Below are positions 56,380-63,831 of a stretch of 64,000 nucleotides of DNA, one piece after another. The DNA comes from Patescibacteria group bacterium (lineage in GTDB: Bacteria; Patescibacteriota; Saccharimonadia; Saccharimonadales; UBA4665), in assembly GCA_030271625.1 (NCBI GenBank), contig JARXKN010000003.1, positions 18,611 through 82,610 of the forward strand. The letters run 5' to 3'. The notes under the pieces are model-generated. The model ran no database searches and was not told where the DNA came from. It saw only the letters and a program-made list of their open reading frames with translations. Position 1 is the first letter of the stretch; the number at the start of each line of letters is the position of its first letter. A program made the translations under genes and the position numbers.

Positions 56380-57459
56380 ATGGATACCAACAGCGCAGTT
56401 TTAGACGTGCCCGAAACCGAAATAACCGCCTCAAATGAATTACCGCAAGACATTTTGGCGCCCAGCCCAGCCGCCAAGAAGTATCAAGAAAGCGACGTTT
56501 TTGCATGGGCCAATAACCTGGTGCAGTTTAAAGACGAATTAAAAATCGAGCTGTTTTTAATCAATAAAAACTATGTTGTCTACAAGACTAATCTAGCCGC
56601 CGAACTTGGTAAGCAGTTAGAGCCAATTTTTATTGACGAGATGCTGGAGTATGTCCTTAATGGCGCCGCTGAAGGTCTAATTGTCCGCGGCTTCGAAGAA
56701 GCTGAGGCCGAATCCAAGGTGTTGCAACGCACCTTGCTCGATAATGTTGAGAAACTGAAAGAAACGCTCAACTGGATTAAGCACCAATCGCACGAAATTG
56801 AGCTGTTTGTGGAAGAAGAGCACGACTTTAAACGTATCAAGGGAATTCTGGCTCGGGTTAGCCATCCGCAGATGAAGCAGTCATTTTATATCTTCAAGGT
56901 CTTGCCGCAGAGTAGCATTATGCGCGGTAAAACTGGCTGGATGCTGCGCGGCGGAAAGTTTATGGGCTTTGATGCTGACGCCGCCGTCCGCATCCCCACC
57001 GATCCCCAGCTGTTGCTGCTCGATCAAGACCTGTATGTCTTTAACCAGACAAAGTTAAAACAACTGTTTGGCTATGACGCTAAAGAGGCCAGTATCGCCC
57101 GGTCTAAAATTGCCGAAATTGAAGCTAACTTTAAGCTCAGTTTTGACGGCGATAACACCCTGCAAACGCTAATTAAAGACAAGAAAAGCTTAATTAAAAA
57201 ATTACAAAAGATTGTGCCCGGGGCAGTACGCCAAGAGGAGCTGTTACAGCACGCTGAAGATCTAGAAATTGATTTGATGCAGGATGATGCCGGGGCCATT
57301 ATTATTATGGACGACAAAGACCTGGCCAAGTTCATTAACTTAATGAACGACGATTACGTAGAATCAGCCTTAACCGGACAGCGCTACGAGATTCTCAAAA
57401 AGAAATTACTGAAACCAGAAGACGACGAAGAGACAAAGCTCCTCAAAGAAGTGCTATAA
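56380..57459 (+). CDS. KwaB-like protein (DUF4868 candidate)
   Basis: The 359-residue protein is acidic and soluble. The central-to-C-terminal part (about 165-260) has a beta-rich block followed by LLLDQDLYVFNQTKLKQLFGY, a pattern typical of DUF4868, the domain of KwaB in the Kiwa anti-phage system. The N-terminal ~150 residues are alpha/beta and helical. No KwaA-type membrane partner is adjacent. GGAG lies at a proper distance from the ATG, and a TACAAT box lies at about 56330. The Pif1-like helicase begins 10 nt after its stop, so the two form a unit. The family call is by eye and needs a profile search. Confidence 0.6.
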   Translation: MDTNSAVLDVPETEITASNELPQDILAPSPAAKKYQESDVFAWANNLVQFKDELKIELFLINKNYVVYKTNLAAELGKQLEPIFIDEMLEYVLNGAAEGLIVRGFEEAEAESKVLQRTLLDNVEKLKETLNWIKHQSHEIELFVEEEHDFKRIKGILARVSHPQMKQSFYIFKVLPQSSIMRGKTGWMLRGGKFMGFDADAAVRIPTDPQLLLLDQDLYVFNQTKLKQLFGYDAKEASIARSKIAEIEANFKLSFDGDNTLQTLIKDKKSLIKKLQKIVPGAVRQEELLQHAEDLEIDLMQDDAGAIIIMDDKDLAKFINLMNDDYVESALTGQRYEILKKKLLKPEDDEETKLLKEVL

Positions 57460-57460
57460 T
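57455..57460 (+). promoter_or_regulatory. Leaderless -10 box of the Pif1 gene inside the upstream stop codon
   Basis: A perfect TATAAT overlaps the stop codon of the KwaB-like gene and ends 9 nt before the ATG at 57470. Confidence 0.5.
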
Positions 57461-57469
57461 CGGAACTCT

Positions 57470-58996
57470 ATGAGGCAGAAGCAGGCGTTAGCAGTCATGA
57501 TGGGGGGCAGTAATGTCTTCCTAACGGGTGCACCGGGGGCGGGGAAGACCTTTGTCCTGAATGAATTTGTCGGCCGGGCGATGCGGGCCGGCAAGAAAGT
57601 GGCTGTTACCGCCAGCACCGGCATTGCTGCTACTCACCTGGGCGGCACCACTATCCACGCTTGGTCCGGGTTAGGTATCCGGGACTTTTTGTCAGCCGAT
57701 GACAAAAAATGGCTGGAAGGTAATGACAAGCTTATCAAGCGCTACAATGCGACCGATGTTTTGGTTATCGATGAAGTCTCGATGCTGCATGGTACGCGGC
57801 TAGATATGCTGAATCAGACCGCTAAAATCCTTCGCAAGAGCGAAGCGGCTTTTGGTGGCTTACAAGTTATTTTGGTCGGTGATTTGTTTCAATTACCGCC
57901 CGTCACCCGCGGCCGCGGCGTGATTGATTTTGTTTATGCCTCTGAGGCGTGGGCCGAACTCGATCCACGGATTTGCTATATCACCGAGCAGCACCGCCAG
58001 GAAGGGCACGACGGCCTACTGAACTTATTAGAAGCCATGCGCGCCAATGAACTGGAAGATGAACACCGGATGATTGTTGGCGAACGGATGGGCAAAAAGC
58101 CACCAGCCGATATGGTGATTACCCGGCTCTATGCCCATAACATTGACGTGGAGGGCATTAATTTGCAGCATTTACACGCCCTGACCACTAAGGGTAAAAC
58201 CTTTAAGATGGAAACCAAGGGCAGCAAAGCCCGGCTGGAAGCTTTGACAAAGAGCGTCTTGGCGCCCGAAAAACTGGAACTCAAAGTTGGCGCGGCAGTG
58301 ATGTTTGTGGCTAATAACTTTGCCGAGGGGTTTGTGAACGGCAGTCGAGGCACGGTGGTTGGCTTTAGTGGCGAAAAGCCAATTGTGGAGTTGCTGACCG
58401 GCCGCACAATTTATGTTGAACCGCACAGTTGGAGTATTAACGAAGACGGAAAGATTAAAGCCGAAGTCTCGCAGTTACCGCTCCGCCTAGCCTGGGCGAT
58501 TACTATCCACAAGAGTCAGGGTATGAGCCTGGATGCCGCCGAAGTAGATTTAAGTAAGGCTTTTACCCCTGGCATGGGCTACGTCGCGCTGTCACGGGTG
58601 CGCTCACTCGATGGCCTGTATCTGCAGGGTGTTAACCGGGTGGCGTTTACTATGCACCCCGAAATTTTTGATTTCGATGTGGCGCTGCGCCGCGCTTCCA
58701 ATGAGCTAGCCCAAACAGTGGCCGATATTGAAGATGAGCAACTAACCGCTAGCGGGGAAGTAATTATCGAGATCAATGAAGAATTATTTGAAAAGTTAAA
58801 GACCTGGCGCCTGGAGCGGGCTAAAAAGGATGGCGTCGCACCATTCATGATTGCTCACAATACGACCTTAATTGCGTTAGCGGCCACGCCGCCCCAAACT
58901 CCCGGCCAGCTGCTCGGCACTCCCGGCTTTGGCCCCAAAAAAGCTGAAATTTATGGCGCTGATATCTTGGCTATTACAGCTGAATTTGCTGCCTAA
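57470..58996 (+). CDS. Pif1/RecD-like SF1 helicase with C-terminal HRDC domain
   Basis: The 508-residue protein has Walker A GAPGAGKT, TASTGIAA (motif Ia), the Walker B VLVIDEVSML, the GDLFQLPPV motif (III), and AITIHKSQGMSLD and ALSRVRSLDGL (V and VI), diagnostic of Pif1. A C-terminal HRDC domain (about 430-508, FEKLKTWRLERAKKDGVAPF) adds nucleic-acid binding. Pif1 unwinds DNA 5' to 3' and resolves G-quadruplexes and R-loops. It follows the KwaB-like gene by 10 nt and may share its transcript in addition to a leaderless start. Confidence 0.93.
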   Translation: MRQKQALAVMMGGSNVFLTGAPGAGKTFVLNEFVGRAMRAGKKVAVTASTGIAATHLGGTTIHAWSGLGIRDFLSADDKKWLEGNDKLIKRYNATDVLVIDEVSMLHGTRLDMLNQTAKILRKSEAAFGGLQVILVGDLFQLPPVTRGRGVIDFVYASEAWAELDPRICYITEQHRQEGHDGLLNLLEAMRANELEDEHRMIVGERMGKKPPADMVITRLYAHNIDVEGINLQHLHALTTKGKTFKMETKGSKARLEALTKSVLAPEKLELKVGAAVMFVANNFAEGFVNGSRGTVVGFSGEKPIVELLTGRTIYVEPHSWSINEDGKIKAEVSQLPLRLAWAITIHKSQGMSLDAAEVDLSKAFTPGMGYVALSRVRSLDGLYLQGVNRVAFTMHPEIFDFDVALRRASNELAQTVADIEDEQLTASGEVIIEINEELFEKLKTWRLERAKKDGVAPFMIAHNTTLIALAATPPQTPGQLLGTPGFGPKKAEIYGADILAITAEFAA

Positions 58997-59084
58997 TATT
59001 AAGTTAGCCTTAACTATTGACCTAAACTATTGACCCTTTACCGTGGCGCTGCCATGCTGACCACACATAACTTAAGGAGTCAGT

Positions 59085-59663
59085 ATGCAACGTCGAGTCA
59101 GTATCAATCCAATCGCCAAGGGCACCGTCGTTATAGCGGCACTACTCGGGCTGTTAAGTGGTGTTACCTATGCCGCACTACAGGGCCAATCTAAATTTAC
59201 CGGCAGTACGATTCAAACTGCTACCGCCAATTTGGTAGTTAGTCGTGATGGCACGACCTTTTCCAACAGTCAGTCCGGTATGACCTTTAACAATGTTATT
59301 CCGGGTGGGTCGCTGTCGCCGAGCGCTGGCTATCCAGTTTATATGAAAAATGCCGGCGGCACTCCGTTGTCGTTGAAGCTCGCCGTTAGTAGCACGCCTA
59401 CCAATCCCGATACGGTCGATTTAACCAAAGTAAACGTGGTGTTAACATCAACTGCCTCCGGTCAGTCGCAAACCTTTAGTTTGCAATCATTAATTGATAG
59501 CCATACGACCGGCGGATCGGCTATCACCATCCTACCGGTCCTATTTCCAGAACAAACCCATCCCTTCATTTTGCAAGTCTCGATGGCCAAGGACGCTTTT
59601 AGTGGCACGAGTGCTTCAATTGGCGCCATTGACTTCAGTCTGACTGGTGTTGCGGTTAACTAA
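59085..59663 (+). CDS. TasA/camelysin-like secreted surface protein
   Basis: The 192-residue protein has a signal sequence (about 13-32, with a basic start and GVTYAALQGQ around the cleavage site) and a beta-rich mature part with VVSRDGTTFSN, FNNVIPGGSLSP and a Gly/Ser/Thr-rich composition. This is the layout of TasA/CalY and other SipW-processed proteins, which form fibres or cell-surface coats. Its stop codon overlaps the start of the SipW-like signal peptidase, the expected dedicated processing enzyme. AAGGAG precedes the ATG. Function as fibre is inference. Confidence 0.7.
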   Translation: MQRRVSINPIAKGTVVIAALLGLLSGVTYAALQGQSKFTGSTIQTATANLVVSRDGTTFSNSQSGMTFNNVIPGGSLSPSAGYPVYMKNAGGTPLSLKLAVSSTPTNPDTVDLTKVNVVLTSTASGQSQTFSLQSLIDSHTTGGSAITILPVLFPEQTHPFILQVSMAKDAFSGTSASIGAIDFSLTGVAVN

Positions 59664-60190
59664 TGTCCGTCCGGGAATCAGCCGTCTGGCTGCTGCAAGC
59701 CCTAGCCGCTCTCACGCTGCTAGGGCTCAGCGTTGTGATGGTCGCAATTGTCTGGACGATTCATCATCAGCATATTCAAATCCTGGGGGTCCAAACCGGC
59801 AGTATGCGGCCAGCGTTAGCTGTCGGCGATGGGTTGGTAATTCGACCATCGACCTTTGCCAGCTTAGCCGTTGGTGATATTGTCGGTTATCGTGCCAGCA
59901 GCCAGATGATTGTCAGTCATCGGATTGTCAGCCTAAACTCAGCAACCAGGCAGCTGCTAGTCCAGGGTGATAGTAACCAAGCGCCTGATGTACCGGTCCA
60001 AGCCAGCCAAGTTATCGGCCGGGTAAGCCTGGTGCTGCCAGGCTTTGGTTCAACGACGCGACTAGTTCGGTCACCGCTTGGACTGGTAGGTTTAGTGTAT
60101 CTACCAGTCACCGTAGTAATTGTCTGCCAAATTGAAACTATGAAAAGCTACTACCGACGGCCGTATCGGGTAGCTGGGCTACAATCGTGA
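59663..60190 (+). CDS. SipW-type (archaeal/ER-like) signal peptidase
   Basis: The 175-residue membrane protein has an N-terminal helix (about 8-32), the nucleophile Ser in TGSMRPAL, a His in place of the bacterial general-base Lys (IVSHRIV), an Asp in LVQGDSNQAPD and a C-terminal helix (about 138-158). The Ser-His type is characteristic of SipW and of ER/archaeal signal peptidases, distinct from the Ser-Lys LepB at 3299-4048. It overlaps the TasA-like gene by one base and probably cleaves it. Confidence 0.88.
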   Translation: MSVRESAVWLLQALAALTLLGLSVVMVAIVWTIHHQHIQILGVQTGSMRPALAVGDGLVIRPSTFASLAVGDIVGYRASSQMIVSHRIVSLNSATRQLLVQGDSNQAPDVPVQASQVIGRVSLVLPGFGSTTRLVRSPLGLVGLVYLPVTVVIVCQIETMKSYYRRPYRVAGLQS

Positions 60191-60234
60191 AGGCTATTAT
60201 TTACTAACTATGGCGTAACGGTATTACTTCTTGC

Positions 60235-60240
60235 TACACT
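60235..60240 (+). promoter_or_regulatory. Leaderless -10 box of the NYN gene
   Basis: TACACT ends 8 nt before the ATG at 60249. Confidence 0.55.
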
Positions 60241-60248
60241 TTAGTTAA

Positions 60249-60821
60249 ATGAGACGGAAAGCGACTAAACCGACCACCTTTGCCTTTGTTGATAGCCAAA
60301 ATCTAAATTTAGGTACCCAGCGTATGGGCTGGAAACTGGACTGGCGTAAATTCCGGGAGTATCTCCGCGACACCTACAATGTCACCCAAGCCTACCTGTT
60401 TATTGGTTACATGAGTGAGAACGAATCGCTGTATGAACACATGCATGAACTGGGATACTTGATCGTACTTAAGCCAACTGTTGATGTATCGGCTATGCAC
60501 CACGATCCGGTGGACGGGGAAGCGCCTAAAAAAGAGACCGATAAAGACGGCAAAGAGAAGCCGACGATTAAAGGCAATGTTGATGCCGAATTGGTACTGT
60601 ACGCCATGAAGGAAATGCCTAACTATGATCAAGCCATCATAGTTTCAGGCGATGGCGACTTCTTTAGCTTGGCGGAGTATTTATTAGCCCAAAATAAATT
60701 GGCTCATATCTTAACTCCTAACTGGCAGTATTCCAGCTTATTGAAACCCTTCGAAGATAAAATTGTTCGACTTGATCAAAAGCGGCGGCTATTAGCGTAC
60801 CGCGATCACAAAAAGAAGTAG
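60249..60821 (+). CDS. NYN-domain (LabA/PIN-like) putative ribonuclease
   Basis: The 190-residue protein has the NYN signature: FAFVDSQNLNLG at the N-terminus (Asp and Asn), KGNVDAELVLYAM (Asp) and VSGDGDFFSLAEYLL (Asp pair), which build the metal site of PIN/NYN nucleases. A charged Lys-rich insertion lies at about residues 95-115 and the C-terminus is basic. LabA/DUF88 proteins may act on RNA. No toxin-antitoxin partner is adjacent. Leaderless promoter. Confidence 0.85.
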   Translation: MRRKATKPTTFAFVDSQNLNLGTQRMGWKLDWRKFREYLRDTYNVTQAYLFIGYMSENESLYEHMHELGYLIVLKPTVDVSAMHHDPVDGEAPKKETDKDGKEKPTIKGNVDAELVLYAMKEMPNYDQAIIVSGDGDFFSLAEYLLAQNKLAHILTPNWQYSSLLKPFEDKIVRLDQKRRLLAYRDHKKK

Positions 60822-60894
60822 TCAGTCGGTTATATTACAGTGAAAGGCCGCCTTAACTGGTAAAATTTGTTGACAACCATCTAGGAGTACAAAC

Positions 60895-61533
60895 ATGAAA
60901 GTGACGAAATTTGAACATTCCTGCTTGTTGGTGGAAATGCCAGCTCCCGAGAATCGAACCATACTCTTCGACCCAGGAGTGATGAGCCAAGCCGCACTTG
61001 ATATCGATGCCTTAGAATTTCTAGAAGATATTGTTATCACTCATGGTCATGGTGACCATCTCAGTATTCCTGTTATTCAACAGTTAGTGGCTAAATTTCC
61101 TACCGTGCGGATAACGGCTCCGGCCGAAGTTGTCGACCAACTAGAAAAAGAGGATATTACTGCCTACAGCGATCCAAGTGACGGCATTAGCTTCTTTGAC
61201 GCTCCCCACGAATCAGTTGCGCCGTTGTTCCCGCAGCCGGAATCTATCGGGGTTCACTTTTTAGATTTGCTTAGTCACCCCGGCGATAGTCATTCGTTCA
61301 CCGAAACGAAAGCCGTGCTGGCGTTACCGATAACAGCGCCCTGGGGAAGCACCGTCAAGGCAGTCAACCTTGCGCTCGCCTTAAAACCAAAATACATCTT
61401 ACCAATTCACGACTGGCACTGGCGTGATGAAGCCCGCCAGCAAATGTATAGCAGCTTGGAGCCTTTGTTCGCCCAACATGATATCGTCTTTTTACCGCTT
61501 ACAACCGGTAGTCCGGTCGTTATCGATTTTTAA
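60895..61533 (+). CDS. Metallo-beta-lactamase-fold hydrolase (UlaG-like)
   Basis: The 212-residue protein begins VTKFEHSCLLVEM and has the metal motif THGHGDHLS (HxHxDH), LSHPGDSHSF and LPIHDWHWRDE, as in the UlaG/YtnP-like branch of MBL-fold enzymes. Substrates of this branch include lactones and phosphodiesters; none can be assigned here. Shine-Dalgarno-like TAGGAG is upstream of the ATG. A Lys/Pro-rich NYN nuclease lies upstream with separate promoter. Confidence 0.85.
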   Translation: MKVTKFEHSCLLVEMPAPENRTILFDPGVMSQAALDIDALEFLEDIVITHGHGDHLSIPVIQQLVAKFPTVRITAPAEVVDQLEKEDITAYSDPSDGISFFDAPHESVAPLFPQPESIGVHFLDLLSHPGDSHSFTETKAVLALPITAPWGSTVKAVNLALALKPKYILPIHDWHWRDEARQQMYSSLEPLFAQHDIVFLPLTTGSPVVIDF

Positions 61534-61562
61534 AAAACAAATCTGCTACCATTGTGGGTAGC

Positions 61563-62549
61563 ATGATACATCCTAAGATTACCTTGATTGGTGGGGGTAC
61601 CGGTAGTTACACACTGCTGCAGGCCTTAAAAAGGGTAACGCCCAACATTACCGCTTTAGTGAATATGGCCGATGACGGTGGCTCTACTGGCGTGCTGCGA
61701 GATGAGTTGGGGGTCTTGCCCCCTGGCGATGTCCGCCAGTGCCTGGTAGCTTTAAGTGAGTCTTCGCAGGAATTGCGGGATTTATTTACCTTTCGATTTC
61801 CAAACGGCACGCTAGAAGGCCACTCGTTCGGCAACATTTTTTTAAGTGCAGTCGAGATGATGACCAAAAACTTTGAAGATGGCGTTCGAATGGCTAGCGA
61901 TATCTTGCGTATAACCGGCACTGTACTACCGATTACGCTTGATGAATGTCAGTTGCAGATGACGTTTGACGGGCAGACGGTGTCAGGGCAGCGCGCCGTT
62001 GAGCTGACAACGTTACCGCTGCACTGTCGCCCAAAATTGTGGTTTAAAACCAAAGCTGCACTCAGTAAACCAGCCGAAACAGCGATTATGGAAGCCGATC
62101 TAGTTATTATTGCGCCGGGGAATCTGTATGCCTCGCTGGCTCCAGCCCTGATTGTTTCAGGGGTCGCTGAAGCCTTAGCGGCAACACCAGCAAAAGTTGC
62201 CTTTGTGTGTAACCTCGTCAACAAGCCGAATCACACTGTCGACTACGATGTATCGGAGTATGCTAGTGAAATCGAACGCTTGATTGCACCGGCTGGCCTA
62301 GATTACGTCTTTTACAATCAAGACACGCCGACCGACGAACTGCTTGAGCGGTATGCGTTAGAACATGAGTACCCAGTCATCGTCAACCGTCCGCAGCTTC
62401 AAGAACGTAACTATGAAGCGATTGGTGGTAACTTCCTGTCACACGCCGCTATTAGCCGTAATCCCAACGACCATTTCATCGAACGATCGCTCATCCGTCA
62501 TGATGCCAGGGCAGTGGTTGACGCTTTAGCTAAAACATTATTACAATAA
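61563..62549 (+). CDS. yvcK: YvcK/CofD-like gluconeogenesis and cell-wall factor
   Basis: About 328 residues from ATG 61563. The Rossmann-type start ITLIGGGTGSYTLLQALK, the MADDGGSTGVLRDELGVLPPGD block and GHSFGNIFL match YvcK/GlmR, related to the archaeal enzyme CofD. In Bacillus it binds UDP-sugars and is required for cell shape on gluconeogenic carbon sources. A GTG three codons upstream (61554) is an alternative start. In Actinobacteria and Firmicutes it usually sits with rapZ and whiA; these are not seen here. Confidence 0.92.
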   Translation: MIHPKITLIGGGTGSYTLLQALKRVTPNITALVNMADDGGSTGVLRDELGVLPPGDVRQCLVALSESSQELRDLFTFRFPNGTLEGHSFGNIFLSAVEMMTKNFEDGVRMASDILRITGTVLPITLDECQLQMTFDGQTVSGQRAVELTTLPLHCRPKLWFKTKAALSKPAETAIMEADLVIIAPGNLYASLAPALIVSGVAEALAATPAKVAFVCNLVNKPNHTVDYDVSEYASEIERLIAPAGLDYVFYNQDTPTDELLERYALEHEYPVIVNRPQLQERNYEAIGGNFLSHAAISRNPNDHFIERSLIRHDARAVVDALAKTLLQ

Positions 62550-62557
62550 GCATAAGC

Positions 62558-62586
62558 TTGACAGAACACGAAGTATTTGTTACTGT
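62558..62586 (+). promoter_or_regulatory. Promoter of the 62596 operon
   Basis: TTGACA at 62558-62563 and TACTGT at 62581-62586, 17-bp spacer. It ends 9 nt before the ATG at 62596, so the message is leaderless. Confidence 0.55.
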
Positions 62587-62595
62587 AATATTGTA

Positions 62596-62862
62596 ATGTC
62601 ACAAAAAATAAAAATTAACAATAAAAACATTACGAGCGCGGCTCGTCAGTTAGGTATGATCCTAATGACCGTTGCTACCGTGGCCGGTTTGGTAGAAATG
62701 CCAGAACGGCCACAGAAAGCCGCTTTATTAACGCCAGCCTATGTCTTGGCTGGCGATACTAAAGATGCTAACCCGGTCCGCCGCGAACGGGAAGAGGCCG
62801 GACCTCATTATATTAGTTATAGCGCGACCCAACGAACCCCAGGTCGCACCGGAAGGTATTAA
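62596..62862 (+). CDS. Small membrane-associated protein (88 aa)
   Basis: The 88-residue protein has a basic start, one hydrophobic segment at about residues 20-36 (MILMTVATVAGLVEM) and a charged C-terminal tail rich in Arg, Pro and Thr. It may be an anchored or exported protein; no family is recognised. It is 4 nt upstream of the LysM-like gene and shares its leaderless promoter, so the two probably act together. Confidence 0.6.
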   Translation: MSQKIKINNKNITSAARQLGMILMTVATVAGLVEMPERPQKAALLTPAYVLAGDTKDANPVRREREEAGPHYISYSATQRTPGRTGRY

Positions 62863-62866
62863 TCAT

Positions 62867-63268
62867 ATGGCAGAAAAATCAAAACCTAATTACCCAGCGC
62901 GTCGAGCCGGAGCAGTTATCGCCCTAGGTGCCACAGTGTTCGGGGGCATTAAAGCCGTCGACGCAGTGGTAGATTACAAAAACTCAGTACAGCATCATAA
63001 TCAAGAATATAAACAATTTAGTAAACCTAATTTAGCCAAACATTTAGTTGAAAATCATATATCTCCAACGCAGATTGTCGTTCATTATGTGCAACCAGGT
63101 GAGTCAACACCAATTGCAGTCGCTCATAACCTTGGCGCCAAGGACACTACCACCGTTGCCTATGAGATAGCTAACCAAGTAGGTGGCTCACACTCTATGG
63201 AGGTAGGTGACGCCGTAGTAGTGCCGCTTGACCAGCTTAATCAACCCGCCGAGTTAGCCCAAAAGTAG
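62867..63268 (+). CDS. Membrane-anchored protein with LysM-like domain
   Basis: About 133 residues from ATG 62867; the frame opens further upstream but overlaps the preceding gene. One membrane segment lies at about residues 14-33 (AGAVIALGATVFGGIKAV). The C-terminal ~55 residues (HYVQPGESTPIAVAHNLGAK...VGDAVVVPL) have the LysM-like pattern of a peptidoglycan-binding module. A terminator follows. Proximity to mraZ and the YvcK gene fits a cell-wall role. Confidence 0.65.
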   Translation: MAEKSKPNYPARRAGAVIALGATVFGGIKAVDAVVDYKNSVQHHNQEYKQFSKPNLAKHLVENHISPTQIVVHYVQPGESTPIAVAHNLGAKDTTTVAYEIANQVGGSHSMEVGDAVVVPLDQLNQPAELAQK

Positions 63269-63290
63269 CTTATAACTAACCATAAGCAGT

Positions 63291-63317
63291 AAGGTGGTGT
63301 CAAAAACACCACCTTTT
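63291..63317 (+). terminator. Rho-independent terminator before mraZ
   Basis: A perfect 10-bp stem AAGGTGGTGT/ACACCACCTT (63291-63300 and 63306-63315), loop CAAAA, and a short T tract. Confidence 0.88.
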
Positions 63318-63338
63318 ATCTATATTGTGTATTGCGGG

Positions 63339-63383
63339 GGGTGAACGTGGGTAGTATTGTATTGTCAGTGGGTAACATTAGGT
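63339..63383 (+). promoter_or_regulatory. Candidate MraZ operator: phased GGGT boxes
   Basis: GGGT occurs at 63339, 63349 and 63370, with AGGT at 63380. The offsets of 10, 21 and 10 bases put them on one face of the helix. MraZ is known to bind direct repeats of G-rich boxes in its own promoter, so autoregulation is plausible. The remaining leader to the start at 63457 is A-rich. Confidence 0.45.
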
Positions 63384-63456
63384 AGCACAAACAGCCACCG
63401 AAATATAAAACAAAAAACCACTAGTAACTTAAAGGGAACACCGCAAGGACAATCCA

Positions 63457-63831
63457 ATGGCCACGGTAGACTACTTCGAACGCAAGCTTGACGATAAGCG
63501 TCGGTTAACCATACCGCCGGAACTTCGTGATCGCTTTGCCAGTGGAGCAGTTGTCACCAGAGGCTTCGGAAAGTATTTGCACCTCTACCCATTAGACGTC
63601 TGGAACAACCTGGTCGAGCCTCGGCTAGCCGGTGACATTTTAGACGAGCGAATTGCCGATTTAAACGTGCAGTTCCGAATGGGCAAAATAGAGATGCAGC
63701 CCGATGGTAAACAGGGACGAATCACCTTAGAACAGCATTTGCTGGACTATGCGGGACTCGACCGGGATATTGTCGCCATCGGTGTCGGCCAATACTGGCG
63801 CTTAATTAGCCCAGAAGTCGCCAAAAAATAA
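63457..63831 (+). CDS. mraZ: MraZ transcriptional regulator
   Basis: The 124-residue protein contains two AbrB-like halves: YFERKLDDKRRLTIPPELR and RMGKIEMQPDGKQGRITLEQHLLDYAGL, as in MraZ. MraZ represses the division/cell-wall (dcw) cluster, of which it is normally the first gene, followed by rsmH. Its two DNA-binding halves assemble into a ring. The start is supported weakly (CAAGGACAAT). It shows the dcw cluster probably begins here and continues beyond the window. Confidence 0.95.
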   Translation: MATVDYFERKLDDKRRLTIPPELRDRFASGAVVTRGFGKYLHLYPLDVWNNLVEPRLAGDILDERIADLNVQFRMGKIEMQPDGKQGRITLEQHLLDYAGLDRDIVAIGVGQYWRLISPEVAKK

